A DNA stretch of 64,000 nucleotides. Source: Bifidobacterium sp. N4G05 (GTDB lineage: Bacteria; Actinomycetota; Actinomycetes; Actinomycetales; Bifidobacteriaceae). The notes below the pieces were generated by a model that worked only from the letters and a program-made list of their open reading frames with translations, was not told the DNA's origin and ran no database searches. Of the stretch, positions 38,225 to 46,772 are shown in pieces. The stretch is from assembly GCF_002742445.1 (NCBI RefSeq), contig NZ_NJNQ01000003.1, positions 1 through 64,000 of the forward strand, given 5' to 3'. Each line of letters starts with the position of its first letter. Positions within the stretch are counted from its first letter, which is position 1. The position numbers were made by a program, and so were the translations under genes.

Positions 38225-40302
38225 GTGACATCGAGAAGATCCACGGCATCACACCGGATTTGACCAGGGAGAACGTGGACAGACTGCTCGCCCTGTTTCC
38301 AGACGTGACCACCGAGATTACCGACCCGAAGACCGGCAGGACCGAACGCACGGTGGACTTCGACGCGCTGAAAGAGCGACTTGGTGATGTGGCGGAAGGC
38401 AACCGAGAACGCTACCAGTTCACTTGGCCCGGCAAACGCGAGGCGAAACGCCTCGCCCGCGAACCCATCGCCAAGACCCTGCGACCCGTCAAGGAACGCA
38501 GCAAGGACTGGGACACCACCAGGAACCTGTACATCGAGGGAGACAACCTCGACGCGTTGAAGCTCCTGCGCGAGAACTACGCCGGCAAAGTCAAGCTCAT
38601 CTACATCGACCCGCCCTACAACACCGGCCACGATTTCGTCTACGACGACGACTTCTCCCAAACCCATGACGAATTCAATGCCGAAAGCGGAGAATACAAC
38701 GAGGAAGGCGGCCGCCTGGTCGCCAATCCGGAAAGCAACGGGCGTTTCCATTCCGACTGGTGCTCGATGATCTACCCACGCCTCCTGCTTGCACGTGATC
38801 TGCTCACCCAGGATGGTGCCATTTTCATCAGCATCGACGACAACGAATCAAAGAATCTGCGTGCAATCTGCGATGAAATATTCGGCGAATCAAATTTCGT
38901 GGGTGACGTGATTTGGCAGAAAACATATTCGCCAAGAAACGATTCCAAAGGTATTCCAACTGAGACAGAACATATTTTAATTTATGCAAAGCAAGATGGC
39001 TGGACTCCAAAAAGATTAAAACGCACTACAGAAATGGACGATCGCTATGCAAGTTCTGATGGCGATCCAAGACCATGGTCTTCAGGAGATGCGGCAGCTC
39101 CTGGTGCCGCAACCCATCAGGGCATGGTCTATGCGATTCAGCATCCTATTACTGGAAGCATGCTTTACCCTCCGAACGGGCGGCACCGCCCGTTCGGAGG
39201 GCAAAGCATGCTGGAAATAATGAATGAATGGGCGGAATATGAGTTCCGTGATATTCATGATGAAGCAAGGCGTGCTGAAATCTGCGGAGTATCCCCTGAA
39301 GATGTGCGCAAAGGAGTTAAAGCACTCGTTCTTAAAAATCCATGCGAGGCTACTTTCAAGGCAGCACAGGAAAGATATGACAAAGGTCATTGGCCACGGC
39401 TGTACTTTACCAACAAAGGTAAAGGCGGAATGCGTCTTAAACGTTACCTTGATTCCATGGATGGGAAAATGCCAACCAATCTTTGGCCTTATTCTGAAGT
39501 GGGCCATACAGATGAGGCGAAAAAACAGCTTAAAACACTTTTTAACGATTCGGCACCTTTTGATACTCCCAAACCGACGCGTTTGATGAAACGCATGCTT
39601 GACATCGCCTCCGATAAGAACTCTCTTGTTCTGGATTTCTTTTCCGGCTCGGCGACCATGGGCGAAGCCGTCATCCAGAAAAATGCCGATGATGAGGGAC
39701 AGCGTAAATTCATCCTTGTTCAGCTGCCTGAAGAGACAACAGGCCAATACTCGACCCTCACGGACATCGGCGAGGAACGCATCCGCCGTGCCGGCGAGAA
39801 AATCAAGTCCGAGATTGAAGCGGAGAATGCGCAACTGACACTCGACGGCACTCCCAAGAAGGTGCCGGACATCGGCTTCCGTGTGCTCCGCGTGGATGAT
39901 TCGAATTACGAGGACAGGCGCAAGCTCGTCGACGAGTATTCCCAGAAGGACATCGACGACGACGTGGACATCACGAAAATGGACCGTTCCGATCTGGATC
40001 TGCTGTTCGAGGCGCTGCCGAAGTTCCAGTTGCCGTACGGCTCGAAGATCGACGTCCTGTCGGGAGGCGAGTTCGACGGCCACACCGTGTACAGCGTAAA
40101 CGACGGCCAGCTGCTCGCATGCTTCGAGGACAGTATCCCCGAATCGCTGGTCCGCGCGATGGCGGCGTTCAGTCCGCGTCCGTCCTATGTGCTGGTCTCC
40201 GAGAACGGTTTTCTGAACAGTGCTGCGCGTACGAACTTCACCGAGATCTTCAAGCAGTCCGCCGACGAGAAGACCGGCGCCACGCAGATCCGCATCATCT
40301 GA
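38221..40302 (+). CDS. mod: Type III restriction-modification methyltransferase Mod
   Basis: The 693-residue protein is a beta-class N6-adenine methyltransferase. The catalytic DPPY (YIDPPYNTGHDF) is near residue 132 and the SAM-binding FFSGSATMGEAV near residue 472. The target-recognition region sits between them. GTG 38221 is the start; AAGGAG lies 7 nt upstream, and the first protein segment VSDIEKIHGITPDL is typical of Mod. The segment from about 38860 to 39620 is clearly AT-richer than both flanks, indicating exchange of the recognition domain. It contains a 56-bp near-perfect palindrome (39157-39212). It overlaps the DUF4391 gene and is followed by res after 10 nt. Confidence 0.93.
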   Translation: MSDIEKIHGITPDLTRENVDRLLALFPDVTTEITDPKTGRTERTVDFDALKERLGDVAEGNRERYQFTWPGKREAKRLAREPIAKTLRPVKERSKDWDTTRNLYIEGDNLDALKLLRENYAGKVKLIYIDPPYNTGHDFVYDDDFSQTHDEFNAESGEYNEEGGRLVANPESNGRFHSDWCSMIYPRLLLARDLLTQDGAIFISIDDNESKNLRAICDEIFGESNFVGDVIWQKTYSPRNDSKGIPTETEHILIYAKQDGWTPKRLKRTTEMDDRYASSDGDPRPWSSGDAAAPGAATHQGMVYAIQHPITGSMLYPPNGRHRPFGGQSMLEIMNEWAEYEFRDIHDEARRAEICGVSPEDVRKGVKALVLKNPCEATFKAAQERYDKGHWPRLYFTNKGKGGMRLKRYLDSMDGKMPTNLWPYSEVGHTDEAKKQLKTLFNDSAPFDTPKPTRLMKRMLDIASDKNSLVLDFFSGSATMGEAVIQKNADDEGQRKFILVQLPEETTGQYSTLTDIGEERIRRAGEKIKSEIEAENAQLTLDGTPKKVPDIGFRVLRVDDSNYEDRRKLVDEYSQKDIDDDVDITKMDRSDLDLLFEALPKFQLPYGSKIDVLSGGEFDGHTVYSVNDGQLLACFEDSIPESLVRAMAAFSPRPSYVLVSENGFLNSAARTNFTEIFKQSADEKTGATQIRII
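39157..39212. repeat. Near-perfect palindrome inside mod
   Basis: Two 27-bp arms (39157-39183 and 39186-39212) are complementary at 26 of 27 positions and are separated only by CA. The arms begin AGCATGCTTT and end CGAACGGGCGG. The segment is in frame and encodes part of the target-recognition region. Confidence 0.95.
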
Positions 40303-40312
40303 GGTCACCGAT

Positions 40313-43300
40313 ATGCAATTCAAATTCTCGCAATACCAGTACCAGACCGATGCTGCGGACGCGGTATGCGACGTGTTCGACGGCCAGCCGCTGCAGGATG
40401 GCGTCTCCTATATCCGCGACACCGGTATCCGTAAGCCCGCATCCCAAGTGCTCAATCCCGCTCAGGACACTTTCGATATCCCCGAGTTGAGGCCGGCGCA
40501 GGAGATGCTCGGCCATTTCGACGCGGATGACGACACGGGCTACCGCAACGCGGACCTGCTGCTGGACGGCGAAAGGCTGCTCGCCAACATCAAAAACGTG
40601 CAATGCCGGCAGAACCTGACGGAATCCCCGAAGCTGTACACGGATCCGGCCGGTGCCGTCGAACTGGACGTGGAGATGGAAACCGGCACGGGCAAGACTT
40701 TCGTATACACGAAGACCATGTTCGAATTGAACCGCAGGTATGGCTGGTCGAAGTTCATCGTCGTGGTCCCGTCCATCGCCATCCGCGAGGGCGTCGCCAA
40801 ATCGTTGGACATGACAGGCGACTATTTCTACACGTCCGGCCGCGACGGCAACGAGGGCTATGGGAAGAAACTGCACTCCTTCATCTACGACTCGTCGAAT
40901 CTGAACCGGCTGGACGAATTCGCCCAGTCCTCGGACATCCAGGTGATGGTCATCAACATGCAGGCGTTCAACACGTCCATGAAGGAGAACGGGCGTAGCA
41001 GGGACGCGAGAATCATCTTCTCGGAACGTGACGATTTCGGCTCGCGCCGCCCGATCGACGTGATCAGTGCGAGCCATCCGATCATGATCCTGGACGAGCC
41101 GCAGAAGATGGGAGGCAAGGCCACGCAGGCGGGCATACGCCTGTTCAAACCATTGTTCACGCTGAACTATTCCGCCACGCACAAGATAAAGCACGACCTC
41201 GTGTATGCACTGGACGCGCTGGACGCGTACAACCAGCGTCTGGTCAAGCGCATCGAGGTCAAAGGCTTCGAGCTGAACAACATGCGCGGCACCGACGGCT
41301 ACCTGTATCTGCAGGACGTCATCGTCAGCAAAAACAGGGCGCCGCAGGCCCGTATCGAATACAAGAAGCTGTCCTCGGCCGGTAAGGTCGTGACCACGTC
41401 CGGACTGTTCGACGAGGGCGACGATGTCTACACCGCGTCCGGCGGGCTAGAGGCGTACCGCGACGGCTGGCGCATCGCTCCGGACGGCATCGTGCCCGAC
41501 GGCCTGGAGCCGGGCCGGACCGGCTACGTGCGGTTCATGAATGGCGAGACGCTCGGCAAGGGCCGTATCATGAACGACGGATCCGAGGCAGACATGCGCC
41601 GCGTGCAGATCCGCGAGACCATCCTCTCCCACCTGCACAAGGAGGAGCACCTGTGGGCGCGAGGCATCAAATGCCTGAGCCTGTTCTTCATCGACGAGGT
41701 CGCGAAATACCGACAGTACGACGATGACGGCGAGCCGTTGAACGGCGAGTACGCGAACATGTTCGAGCAGGAGTACGACCGTTGCGTGCATGATTTCGTC
41801 GAGAACCGTCTCGACGACGGGTCCAGCTATCTCGACTGGCTACGCACCACACACGGCCGTTACGTGCACAAGGGATATTTCAGCATCGACAAGCACGGTC
41901 ATTCCATCGACTCGAAAGTCAAACGCGGGTCGGAAGACAGCGACGACATCAGCGCATACGACCTGATTCTGAAAAACAAGGAACGACTGTTGAGCTTCGA
42001 CGAGCCCACGAGGTTCATCTTCAGCCATTCCGCACTGCGCGAGGGATGGGACAACCCGAACGTGTTCCAGATCTGCACGTTGAAGCATTCGGACAACGAG
42101 GTCGGCAAACGCCAGGAGGTCGGACGCGGCCTACGCCTGTGCGTGAACCGCGAGGGCGTGCGTCAGGATCGTAACCTGCTCAGCGACGCGGACTTCCTTG
42201 ACGTGAACCTGTTGACCGTTATCGCGTCGGAAAGCTACGAAAGGTTCGCCGAAAGCCTGCAGAAGGACATCGAGACCGACCTGCGAGAGCGGCCAATCGT
42301 CATCAACGATGCGTTCTTCGCCAAGACATGCGTTCCGGCCGACAAGCTCGGTCCAGAGTATGCGGGCTTGGGAGACGTGTCGTTCAGCAAGGACGAGGCG
42401 CGTGACATCGTGTACGCGCTGACCGTGGACCGGCTCATCGACCGCGACGGCAAGCTGACCGGCAAGTACAAGGAAGAGCGTTTCGGCAAGGATACGGTGG
42501 AACTTCTGCCAGAACCCTTGCGAAAGAAGGTCCCGGCAATCCGTCTCGTGCTGGACAGCGTGGTGGAAGGCACCACCAAGGTGCTGATCGGCAACGCATT
42601 GAAGCGTAAGGTACATGGCAATCCGCTCAATGCCAACTGGCAGAAGAAGGAGTTCCAGGAGCTCTGGAGGCGCATCAACCACAAGTATGCGTATACCGTC
42701 AGCTTCGACGACGACGAACTCGTCAAAAACGCAGTCAAGGCAATTGACGAGCGTCTGGTCGTATCGAAACTGTCCTACACGGTCACGCGCGGCATCCAGA
42801 AGGAGAACGCTTCACGCAACGAGCTCGCGGACCGCACCCACTTCCACAGGAACGACTCCCATACCGACGACTTGGATGTCGACGCATCCAACGGCGTGAA
42901 ATATGATCTGCTTGGCGAGATCGCGCAGGCTGCGACCATCACGCGTCGTTGTGCGGCACGCATCCTCAAGAGCATTCGGCCGGACCGGTTCCTCATGTTC
43001 AGAGACAATCCAGAGCAGTTCATCGCGAGGGTCGGCCGTCTGATTGTTCAGGAGAAGGCGAACATGGTCGTTGACCATATCTGCTACGACCGGATCGAAG
43101 GCGGATACGATTCGAGCATCTTCACCAAGGGCGGCAACAATCGTGATGAGGCCGAAGGCTATCAGGCGTCTAAGTGCGTGCAGGACTGGGTGTTCCCCGA
43201 TGGCAGGATCGAAAGCGATTTCGCCAAGGACCTCGATAACGCGGCGGAAGTCGCGGTGTATGCGAAACTGCCGCGTGGATTCCAGATTCCGACCCCGGTC

Positions 43301-43537
43301 GGCAACTACGCCCCTGACTGGGCCGTGGCCTTCCGCGACGACAGCGGTCTCAAGCACCTGTTCTTCGTCGCCGAAACCAAGGGCAGCCTGGAATCATTCG
43401 ACCTGCGTGGAATTGAGAACAGCAAGATAGCCTGCGCGAAACGACTGTTCAACCAACTCGATCTCGCAGATGGAACCCGTTACGAGCAGGCCACCACCTA
43501 TCAGACCCTGCTTGACGAAGTGAAAGCATTGCAATAA
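40313..43537 (+). CDS. res: Type III restriction endonuclease Res subunit
   Basis: The 1074-residue protein pairs an SF2 helicase with a C-terminal nuclease. Walker A is METGTGKTFVYTK (about 122), the Walker B variant ILDEPQKMGG (about 260), and helicase motif VI lies around EVGKRQEVGRGLRLCVN. The nuclease has a PD-(D/E)xK signature, YAPDWAVAF (about 1000) and VAETKGSLES (about 1020). With Mod it would cut unmodified DNA after ATP-driven sliding between inversely oriented sites. ATG 40313 follows GAGG; the in-frame extension to 40220 overlaps mod. The gene appears intact. Confidence 0.93.
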   Translation: MQFKFSQYQYQTDAADAVCDVFDGQPLQDGVSYIRDTGIRKPASQVLNPAQDTFDIPELRPAQEMLGHFDADDDTGYRNADLLLDGERLLANIKNVQCRQNLTESPKLYTDPAGAVELDVEMETGTGKTFVYTKTMFELNRRYGWSKFIVVVPSIAIREGVAKSLDMTGDYFYTSGRDGNEGYGKKLHSFIYDSSNLNRLDEFAQSSDIQVMVINMQAFNTSMKENGRSRDARIIFSERDDFGSRRPIDVISASHPIMILDEPQKMGGKATQAGIRLFKPLFTLNYSATHKIKHDLVYALDALDAYNQRLVKRIEVKGFELNNMRGTDGYLYLQDVIVSKNRAPQARIEYKKLSSAGKVVTTSGLFDEGDDVYTASGGLEAYRDGWRIAPDGIVPDGLEPGRTGYVRFMNGETLGKGRIMNDGSEADMRRVQIRETILSHLHKEEHLWARGIKCLSLFFIDEVAKYRQYDDDGEPLNGEYANMFEQEYDRCVHDFVENRLDDGSSYLDWLRTTHGRYVHKGYFSIDKHGHSIDSKVKRGSEDSDDISAYDLILKNKERLLSFDEPTRFIFSHSALREGWDNPNVFQICTLKHSDNEVGKRQEVGRGLRLCVNREGVRQDRNLLSDADFLDVNLLTVIASESYERFAESLQKDIETDLRERPIVINDAFFAKTCVPADKLGPEYAGLGDVSFSKDEARDIVYALTVDRLIDRDGKLTGKYKEERFGKDTVELLPEPLRKKVPAIRLVLDSVVEGTTKVLIGNALKRKVHGNPLNANWQKKEFQELWRRINHKYAYTVSFDDDELVKNAVKAIDERLVVSKLSYTVTRGIQKENASRNELADRTHFHRNDSHTDDLDVDASNGVKYDLLGEIAQAATITRRCAARILKSIRPDRFLMFRDNPEQFIARVGRLIVQEKANMVVDHICYDRIEGGYDSSIFTKGGNNRDEAEGYQASKCVQDWVFPDGRIESDFAKDLDNAAEVAVYAKLPRGFQIPTPVGNYAPDWAVAFRDDSGLKHLFFVAETKGSLESFDLRGIENSKIACAKRLFNQLDLADGTRYEQATTYQTLLDEVKALQ

Positions 43538-43629
43538 CGAGAAGAATTAGCTGGCAGACCTTCAATTATCAATGACTACCAATCAAGTGACGTTTAACGT
43601 AGCCAGACGCATCCCAAGGGAATAATGCA

Positions 43630-44136
43630 ATGGACATATGGGGAATAGCGGTACCATCAGTAATCAGTGTTGTCAACATTTTCGTGACGATTCACGTTGC
43701 GCGCATGACAAAACAAACGCAAAAATTACTCTCTTCAAACGAGAAAGAAATCCAACAAATTGATTCGAACCTTGAGCATTTGCGAGAAGATCTCGTACGA
43801 TTCTATTCTGCATTTAGCACCAGTCCTAAAGAAACCATGGCAGATGTTCTTGTCGCTTATGAGATTCTGATGGCGAATCCCCTAACCACTGATGAACTGA
43901 GAAAAGCCGCATATAAAGTACGAGAATTTACCACGGTAGAGGCTATGAGCATGTTCGGGATTCCCATCAAAAAAGATGCTGCAATTGAACCAGAAGATAC
44001 CTATCAATCTTCGATAGATGAATTAGGCAAGGCTTACCGCCAAATAGTGGAAGAACAGAATCAGAAAAGGGCAAACTTGTTAAACGACAAGTCAAGGAGA
44101 AAATTATTCAGAAGGATAGCAGACTCTTCGAAATAA
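43630..44136 (+). CDS. Small membrane-anchored coiled-coil protein, unknown
   Basis: This 168-residue product has one N-terminal membrane segment (about 5-24) and long charged helices (30-65 and 125-160). I do not recognise it. AAGGGA lies 9 nt before the ATG. The gene is AT-rich in contrast to res and stands 92 nt behind it on the same strand. It may be a cargo gene of the defence island. Confidence 0.6.
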   Translation: MDIWGIAVPSVISVVNIFVTIHVARMTKQTQKLLSSNEKEIQQIDSNLEHLREDLVRFYSAFSTSPKETMADVLVAYEILMANPLTTDELRKAAYKVREFTTVEAMSMFGIPIKKDAAIEPEDTYQSSIDELGKAYRQIVEEQNQKRANLLNDKSRRKLFRRIADSSK

Positions 44137-44160
44137 TTTTTTATACTTATTTTGCCCCAG

Positions 44161-44256
44161 ATGGATATATACACGAATTTCGCGATGGCCGACACCGCCC
44201 AGCTCGCAAAAGAAGGCAAACTCGCCGAATTCGTAGACAAGGCGTTCGAAGAATAG
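44161..44256 (+). other. 31-codon ORF, probable gene remnant
   Basis: A GC-rich frame ending FVDKAFEE and a TAG follows the AT-rich 43630 gene. No ribosome binding site is visible. It looks like the tail of an older gene truncated by insertion of the AT-rich segment. Confidence 0.3.
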
Positions 44257-44285
44257 CGATCTCTTCAGCCAGCTACAACGATGAT

Positions 44286-44332
44286 GGGACTGGGTTGCCG
44301 GCAGATTATTTATCCGTCAGCAACCCAGTCCC
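44286..44332 (-). terminator. Hairpin after the 44340 gene
   Basis: GGGACTGGGTTGC pairs with GCAACCCAGTCCC, a 13-bp perfect stem with a 21-nt loop, 8 nt past the minus-strand stop. There is no clear T-run. Confidence 0.65.
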
Positions 44333-44339
44333 CCGCTTC

Positions 44340-45203
44340 TCAGTTGTCTATCTCAATCGCATGGATCGTGACTTCGCCATCTTCCGAAGGTTCGGCTTGT
44401 CTGAATTCCGGGCGGAGTTCCATGCCGGCCTGGTCGAACTCACCGTTCAAGTTGCGTACCAGCGTATCGGCCAATCGGCCACCCATGGGTTTGAACGTCG
44501 CATAGGTTATCACCCCGGAAATAGCACCGCCGACAATGGGCACAACCTTGGTAACGGCCTTCCCGACCGATTCCTTCACCACCTGTTTGCCGACCAGTGC
44601 ACCGATTTTCTTGAGCAGTGGATACCAGGTCGTTTTCATCAGAGCCTGCTGAGCGACCTTCTTGCCCATATTCTTGCCGACTTCCCTGGCGACTTTTCCT
44701 ATCAGCATCGCCGCACCCGACGCGCCGAACATTACGCCCAAATAGACGAGAATGCGCACTTTAGCATCTTCGCTCAGCTCCGACTCGTCGGACAACAGAT
44801 CATCCTCACCAAAAAGATAGGCGATTTTCTGCGCCAGATTGATCGCGAAACCAAAGTATTGGGCCACATCGGCACTTCCAGCGGCAACGGCGGCAGGGCC
44901 ACCGGGAATTCCTGCCACAAAGGCGGCGAGAGTGGTCTGATTCGTTGATTTCTTGATCACCCCATCCGCCTTTTTCCGCAACGACTCCACCGTATATACA
45001 TGTTGCGGGCCATGCTCCAGAATCTCATCGAGATATTCCGAATCGGCGAAGTGCTGTCGCAGGAACGCTTCCCTATCAACTCTAATAACCGGAAGCTTCG
45101 CAACGCTTCCGATCATATTTATCGCCACATCGTAAAGCTCTTCGTCGGTTTTCTTAGCCATGTTCTCTCCACTCCGATAAGACGCATCGTGCTTAATGCC
45201 CAT
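44340..45203 (-). CDS. EcsC-like conserved protein, unknown function
   Basis: The ~287-residue protein has a polar N-terminal domain (VDREAFLRQHF, GPQHVYTVES). Glycine-rich hydrophobic helices follow (AAFVAGIPGGPAAVAAG, LGVMFGASGAAMLIGKV, VVPIVGGAISGVITYATF). It recalls EcsC-family and related membrane-associated proteins, but this is tentative. AAAGGAG lies 8 nt before ATG 45203; a second ATG at 45161 with GGAGAG is also plausible. Its last ~40 residues are duplicated as a fragment at 45845-45967. Confidence 0.6.
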   Translation of the reverse strand: MGIKHDASYRSGENMAKKTDEELYDVAINMIGSVAKLPVIRVDREAFLRQHFADSEYLDEILEHGPQHVYTVESLRKKADGVIKKSTNQTTLAAFVAGIPGGPAAVAAGSADVAQYFGFAINLAQKIAYLFGEDDLLSDESELSEDAKVRILVYLGVMFGASGAAMLIGKVAREVGKNMGKKVAQQALMKTTWYPLLKKIGALVGKQVVKESVGKAVTKVVPIVGGAISGVITYATFKPMGGRLADTLVRNLNGEFDQAGMELRPEFRQAEPSEDGEVTIHAIEIDN

Positions 45204-45785
45204 GGTATCTGCTCCTTTATTTGTTCGATGGATAACATGCGGGCGATCCCGCATTCACCATGGGCCATGTTTTCTCCGCGAGCGCGACGGGGCTCCGGAG
45301 ATACTGCCTGCACTCAAGTCAGCAAATCAGTCAAGGCATGCTTGCGCATGTGCGCGCGCTCAGTATCTTGATTACTACTTCGTCATTCGTGTGGCATGTT
45401 CAATCGCCAAGGAAATCAACGATGCTCCTCCTAAAACTCTTTGTCAGTAAAACACACAACAAGGTATGGGATCAGGAAATAATCAAACTACAATCGCGTC
45501 ATCAGAAACCGAATCCCGTCGCAATCCCATCATAAGCAGGTAATGTCCGAAAACCATAACCGTAATGAAAAAGATTCTTCCAACACCATGAGTCGACAGA
45601 ATACAGAGCATCGCTTCTTCAACCGGTTTTCAGCAAGCTCGTAAGTTCGCAGGCTGTGAGGAAGATCCAGGAGACAAGGAAGTTTTCAAATGGAAACGAT
45701 TGAAAAAACGTTCTATCGTCGTGTGACGTTGAGTTTCATGCTAAATTATTCAGTCAATTGCGATGGAAACCTTCGGGCGACACCT
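45204..45785. other. Intergenic stretch without a supported gene
   Basis: Reading frames here lack ribosome binding sites and have gene-unlike composition. The segment next to 45203 carries the promoter of the EcsC-like gene. The remainder is AT-rich and ends in a plus-strand terminator hairpin. Confidence 0.5.
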
Positions 45786-45817
45786 AGGAGGAGTCGATGC
45801 GTCGACTCCTCCTTTTT
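45786..45817 (+). terminator. Orphan rho-independent terminator
   Basis: AGGAGGAGTCGA and TCGACTCCTCCT form a perfect 12-bp stem with loop TGCG, followed by TTTTT. No plus-strand gene precedes it within 1.5 kb. Confidence 0.85.
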
Positions 45818-45844
45818 AATATCTTCCAGCCCATCGGTTTTCCA

Positions 45845-45967
45845 GTCGTCAATCTCAATCGCGTGAATTGTAACGACTCCGCCATCTTCCGAGGACTCGA
45901 CTTTTCTGAATTCCGGGCGGAGCTCCATGTCGGTCTCGTCGAATTCACCGTTCAAATTACGTATCAG
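45845..45967 (-). pseudogene. Duplicate of the C-terminus of the EcsC-like gene
   Basis: About 41 codons (LIRNLNGEFDETDMELRPEF, VTIHAIEID) closely match the end of the 44340 gene. The remainder of a gene is absent on both sides. Confidence 0.8.
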
Positions 45968-45994
45968 TGCTGGTGTATAGTCCTGTGTATCAGC

Positions 45995-46035
45995 GCCCAC
46001 CCAAGGCTACGTTTACGTCCTGAAATGCGGTGGGC
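45995..46035 (+). terminator. Possible terminator hairpin
   Basis: GCCCACC pairs with GGTGGGC, followed by CTCTTTAT on the plus strand. The loop is long. Confidence 0.35.
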
Positions 46036-46070
46036 CTCTTTATCTATCTGCTACTACGAGCAGTAACAGC

Positions 46071-46114
46071 AGCCTCCAGGCCTCTTAACAATGCTCAATC
46101 CGGAGGCTCTTTTT
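46071..46114 (+). terminator. Possible terminator hairpin with T-run
   Basis: AGCCTCC pairs with GGAGGCT, followed by CTTTTT on the plus strand. There is no plus-strand gene upstream. Confidence 0.5.
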
Positions 46115-46159
46115 GCTCATCAACCAGTATGCAACGAGGCATGCAGTCATCCCGCACAG

Positions 46160-46387
46160 CTACTGCCCCACCTCTTCAGCGATCAGCCCAAGTTCGCCAA
46201 GCATATCGTTGGGAATGATGCTCGCATCAACGGCATCATCTGGCAGTAACCCGTATTCCTGAGCCTCCGCACGAAGCAAATCACTACGAACGCCCTGAAA
46301 CAACTTGTAGTCAGGCTCGTGTGAACACAACCCAGCAAAAACTGGAATGTCATATTCAGAGCCTTTCCCCTCAGATCCGCGGCACAT
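46160..46387 (-). CDS. Small acidic ORF overlapping hepT
   Basis: The 75-residue frame begins at an ATG with AAGGA 8 nt upstream, inside the end of hepT (17-nt overlap in another frame). The product is acidic and plausible in composition (GLCSHEPDYKLFQGVRSDLL, DDAVDASIIPND). I do not recognise it. It could be a third member of the toxin-antitoxin operon or a remnant. Confidence 0.4.
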   Translation of the reverse strand: MCRGSEGKGSEYDIPVFAGLCSHEPDYKLFQGVRSDLLRAEAQEYGLLPDDAVDASIIPNDMLGELGLIAEEVGQ

Positions 46388-46763
46388 CAAAAGGGTCCTT
46401 CCCCGTAAGCTGTACCTGTGCTTGTTGTTCCACATATGGTTGCAGAACCGCCAATACCTGCGGTATTTCATGAGTTACGGCATAATATAGGCGGTCAAAA
46501 TCAAGCCCGTCATAATCATGGGCAATCCAATCGCGCATGCCGCTCACACCACGCCATGGAACACCGGACTCTGACTCGCGGAATTCTTTCGAAAGCTTCT
46601 TGACATGCTCCCCCGCTCTGGCAATCGCCATAGCCACGGCATTCTGCTTCTCATCATTCTCAGCGAATTCCTCAGAGCTCAGCTCTCCTAGGAATCGTTG
46701 CGCATCATGAAGCGCGCGAACTATCGCGACGATATGCAGGACGTCTTTTTCAGTCGTTTTCAT
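46371..46763 (-). CDS. hepT: HepT-like HEPN toxin
   Basis: The ~130-residue helical protein carries the HEPN RNase motif Rx4HxY as RDWIAHDY (Arg77, His82, Tyr84). In HepT-MntA systems HepT is an RNase that is silenced when MntA adenylylates its tyrosine. ATG 46763 follows GAGGT. It lies 9 nt after mntA on the same strand. Length and motif spacing are normal, so the toxin looks intact. Confidence 0.88.
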   Translation of the reverse strand: MKTTEKDVLHIVAIVRALHDAQRFLGELSSEEFAENDEKQNAVAMAIARAGEHVKKLSKEFRESESGVPWRGVSGMRDWIAHDYDGLDFDRLYYAVTHEIPQVLAVLQPYVEQQAQVQLTGKDPFDVPRI

Positions 46764-46772
46764 AAGCACACC

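Noticed and set aside
39082-40323. 413-codon minus-strand ORF inside mod
   Set aside because: It is the mirror of the Mod reading frame. No ribosome binding site or recognisable domain is seen.
45260-45535. 91-codon plus-strand ORF
   Set aside because: No ribosome binding site, gene-unlike composition, and no family resemblance.
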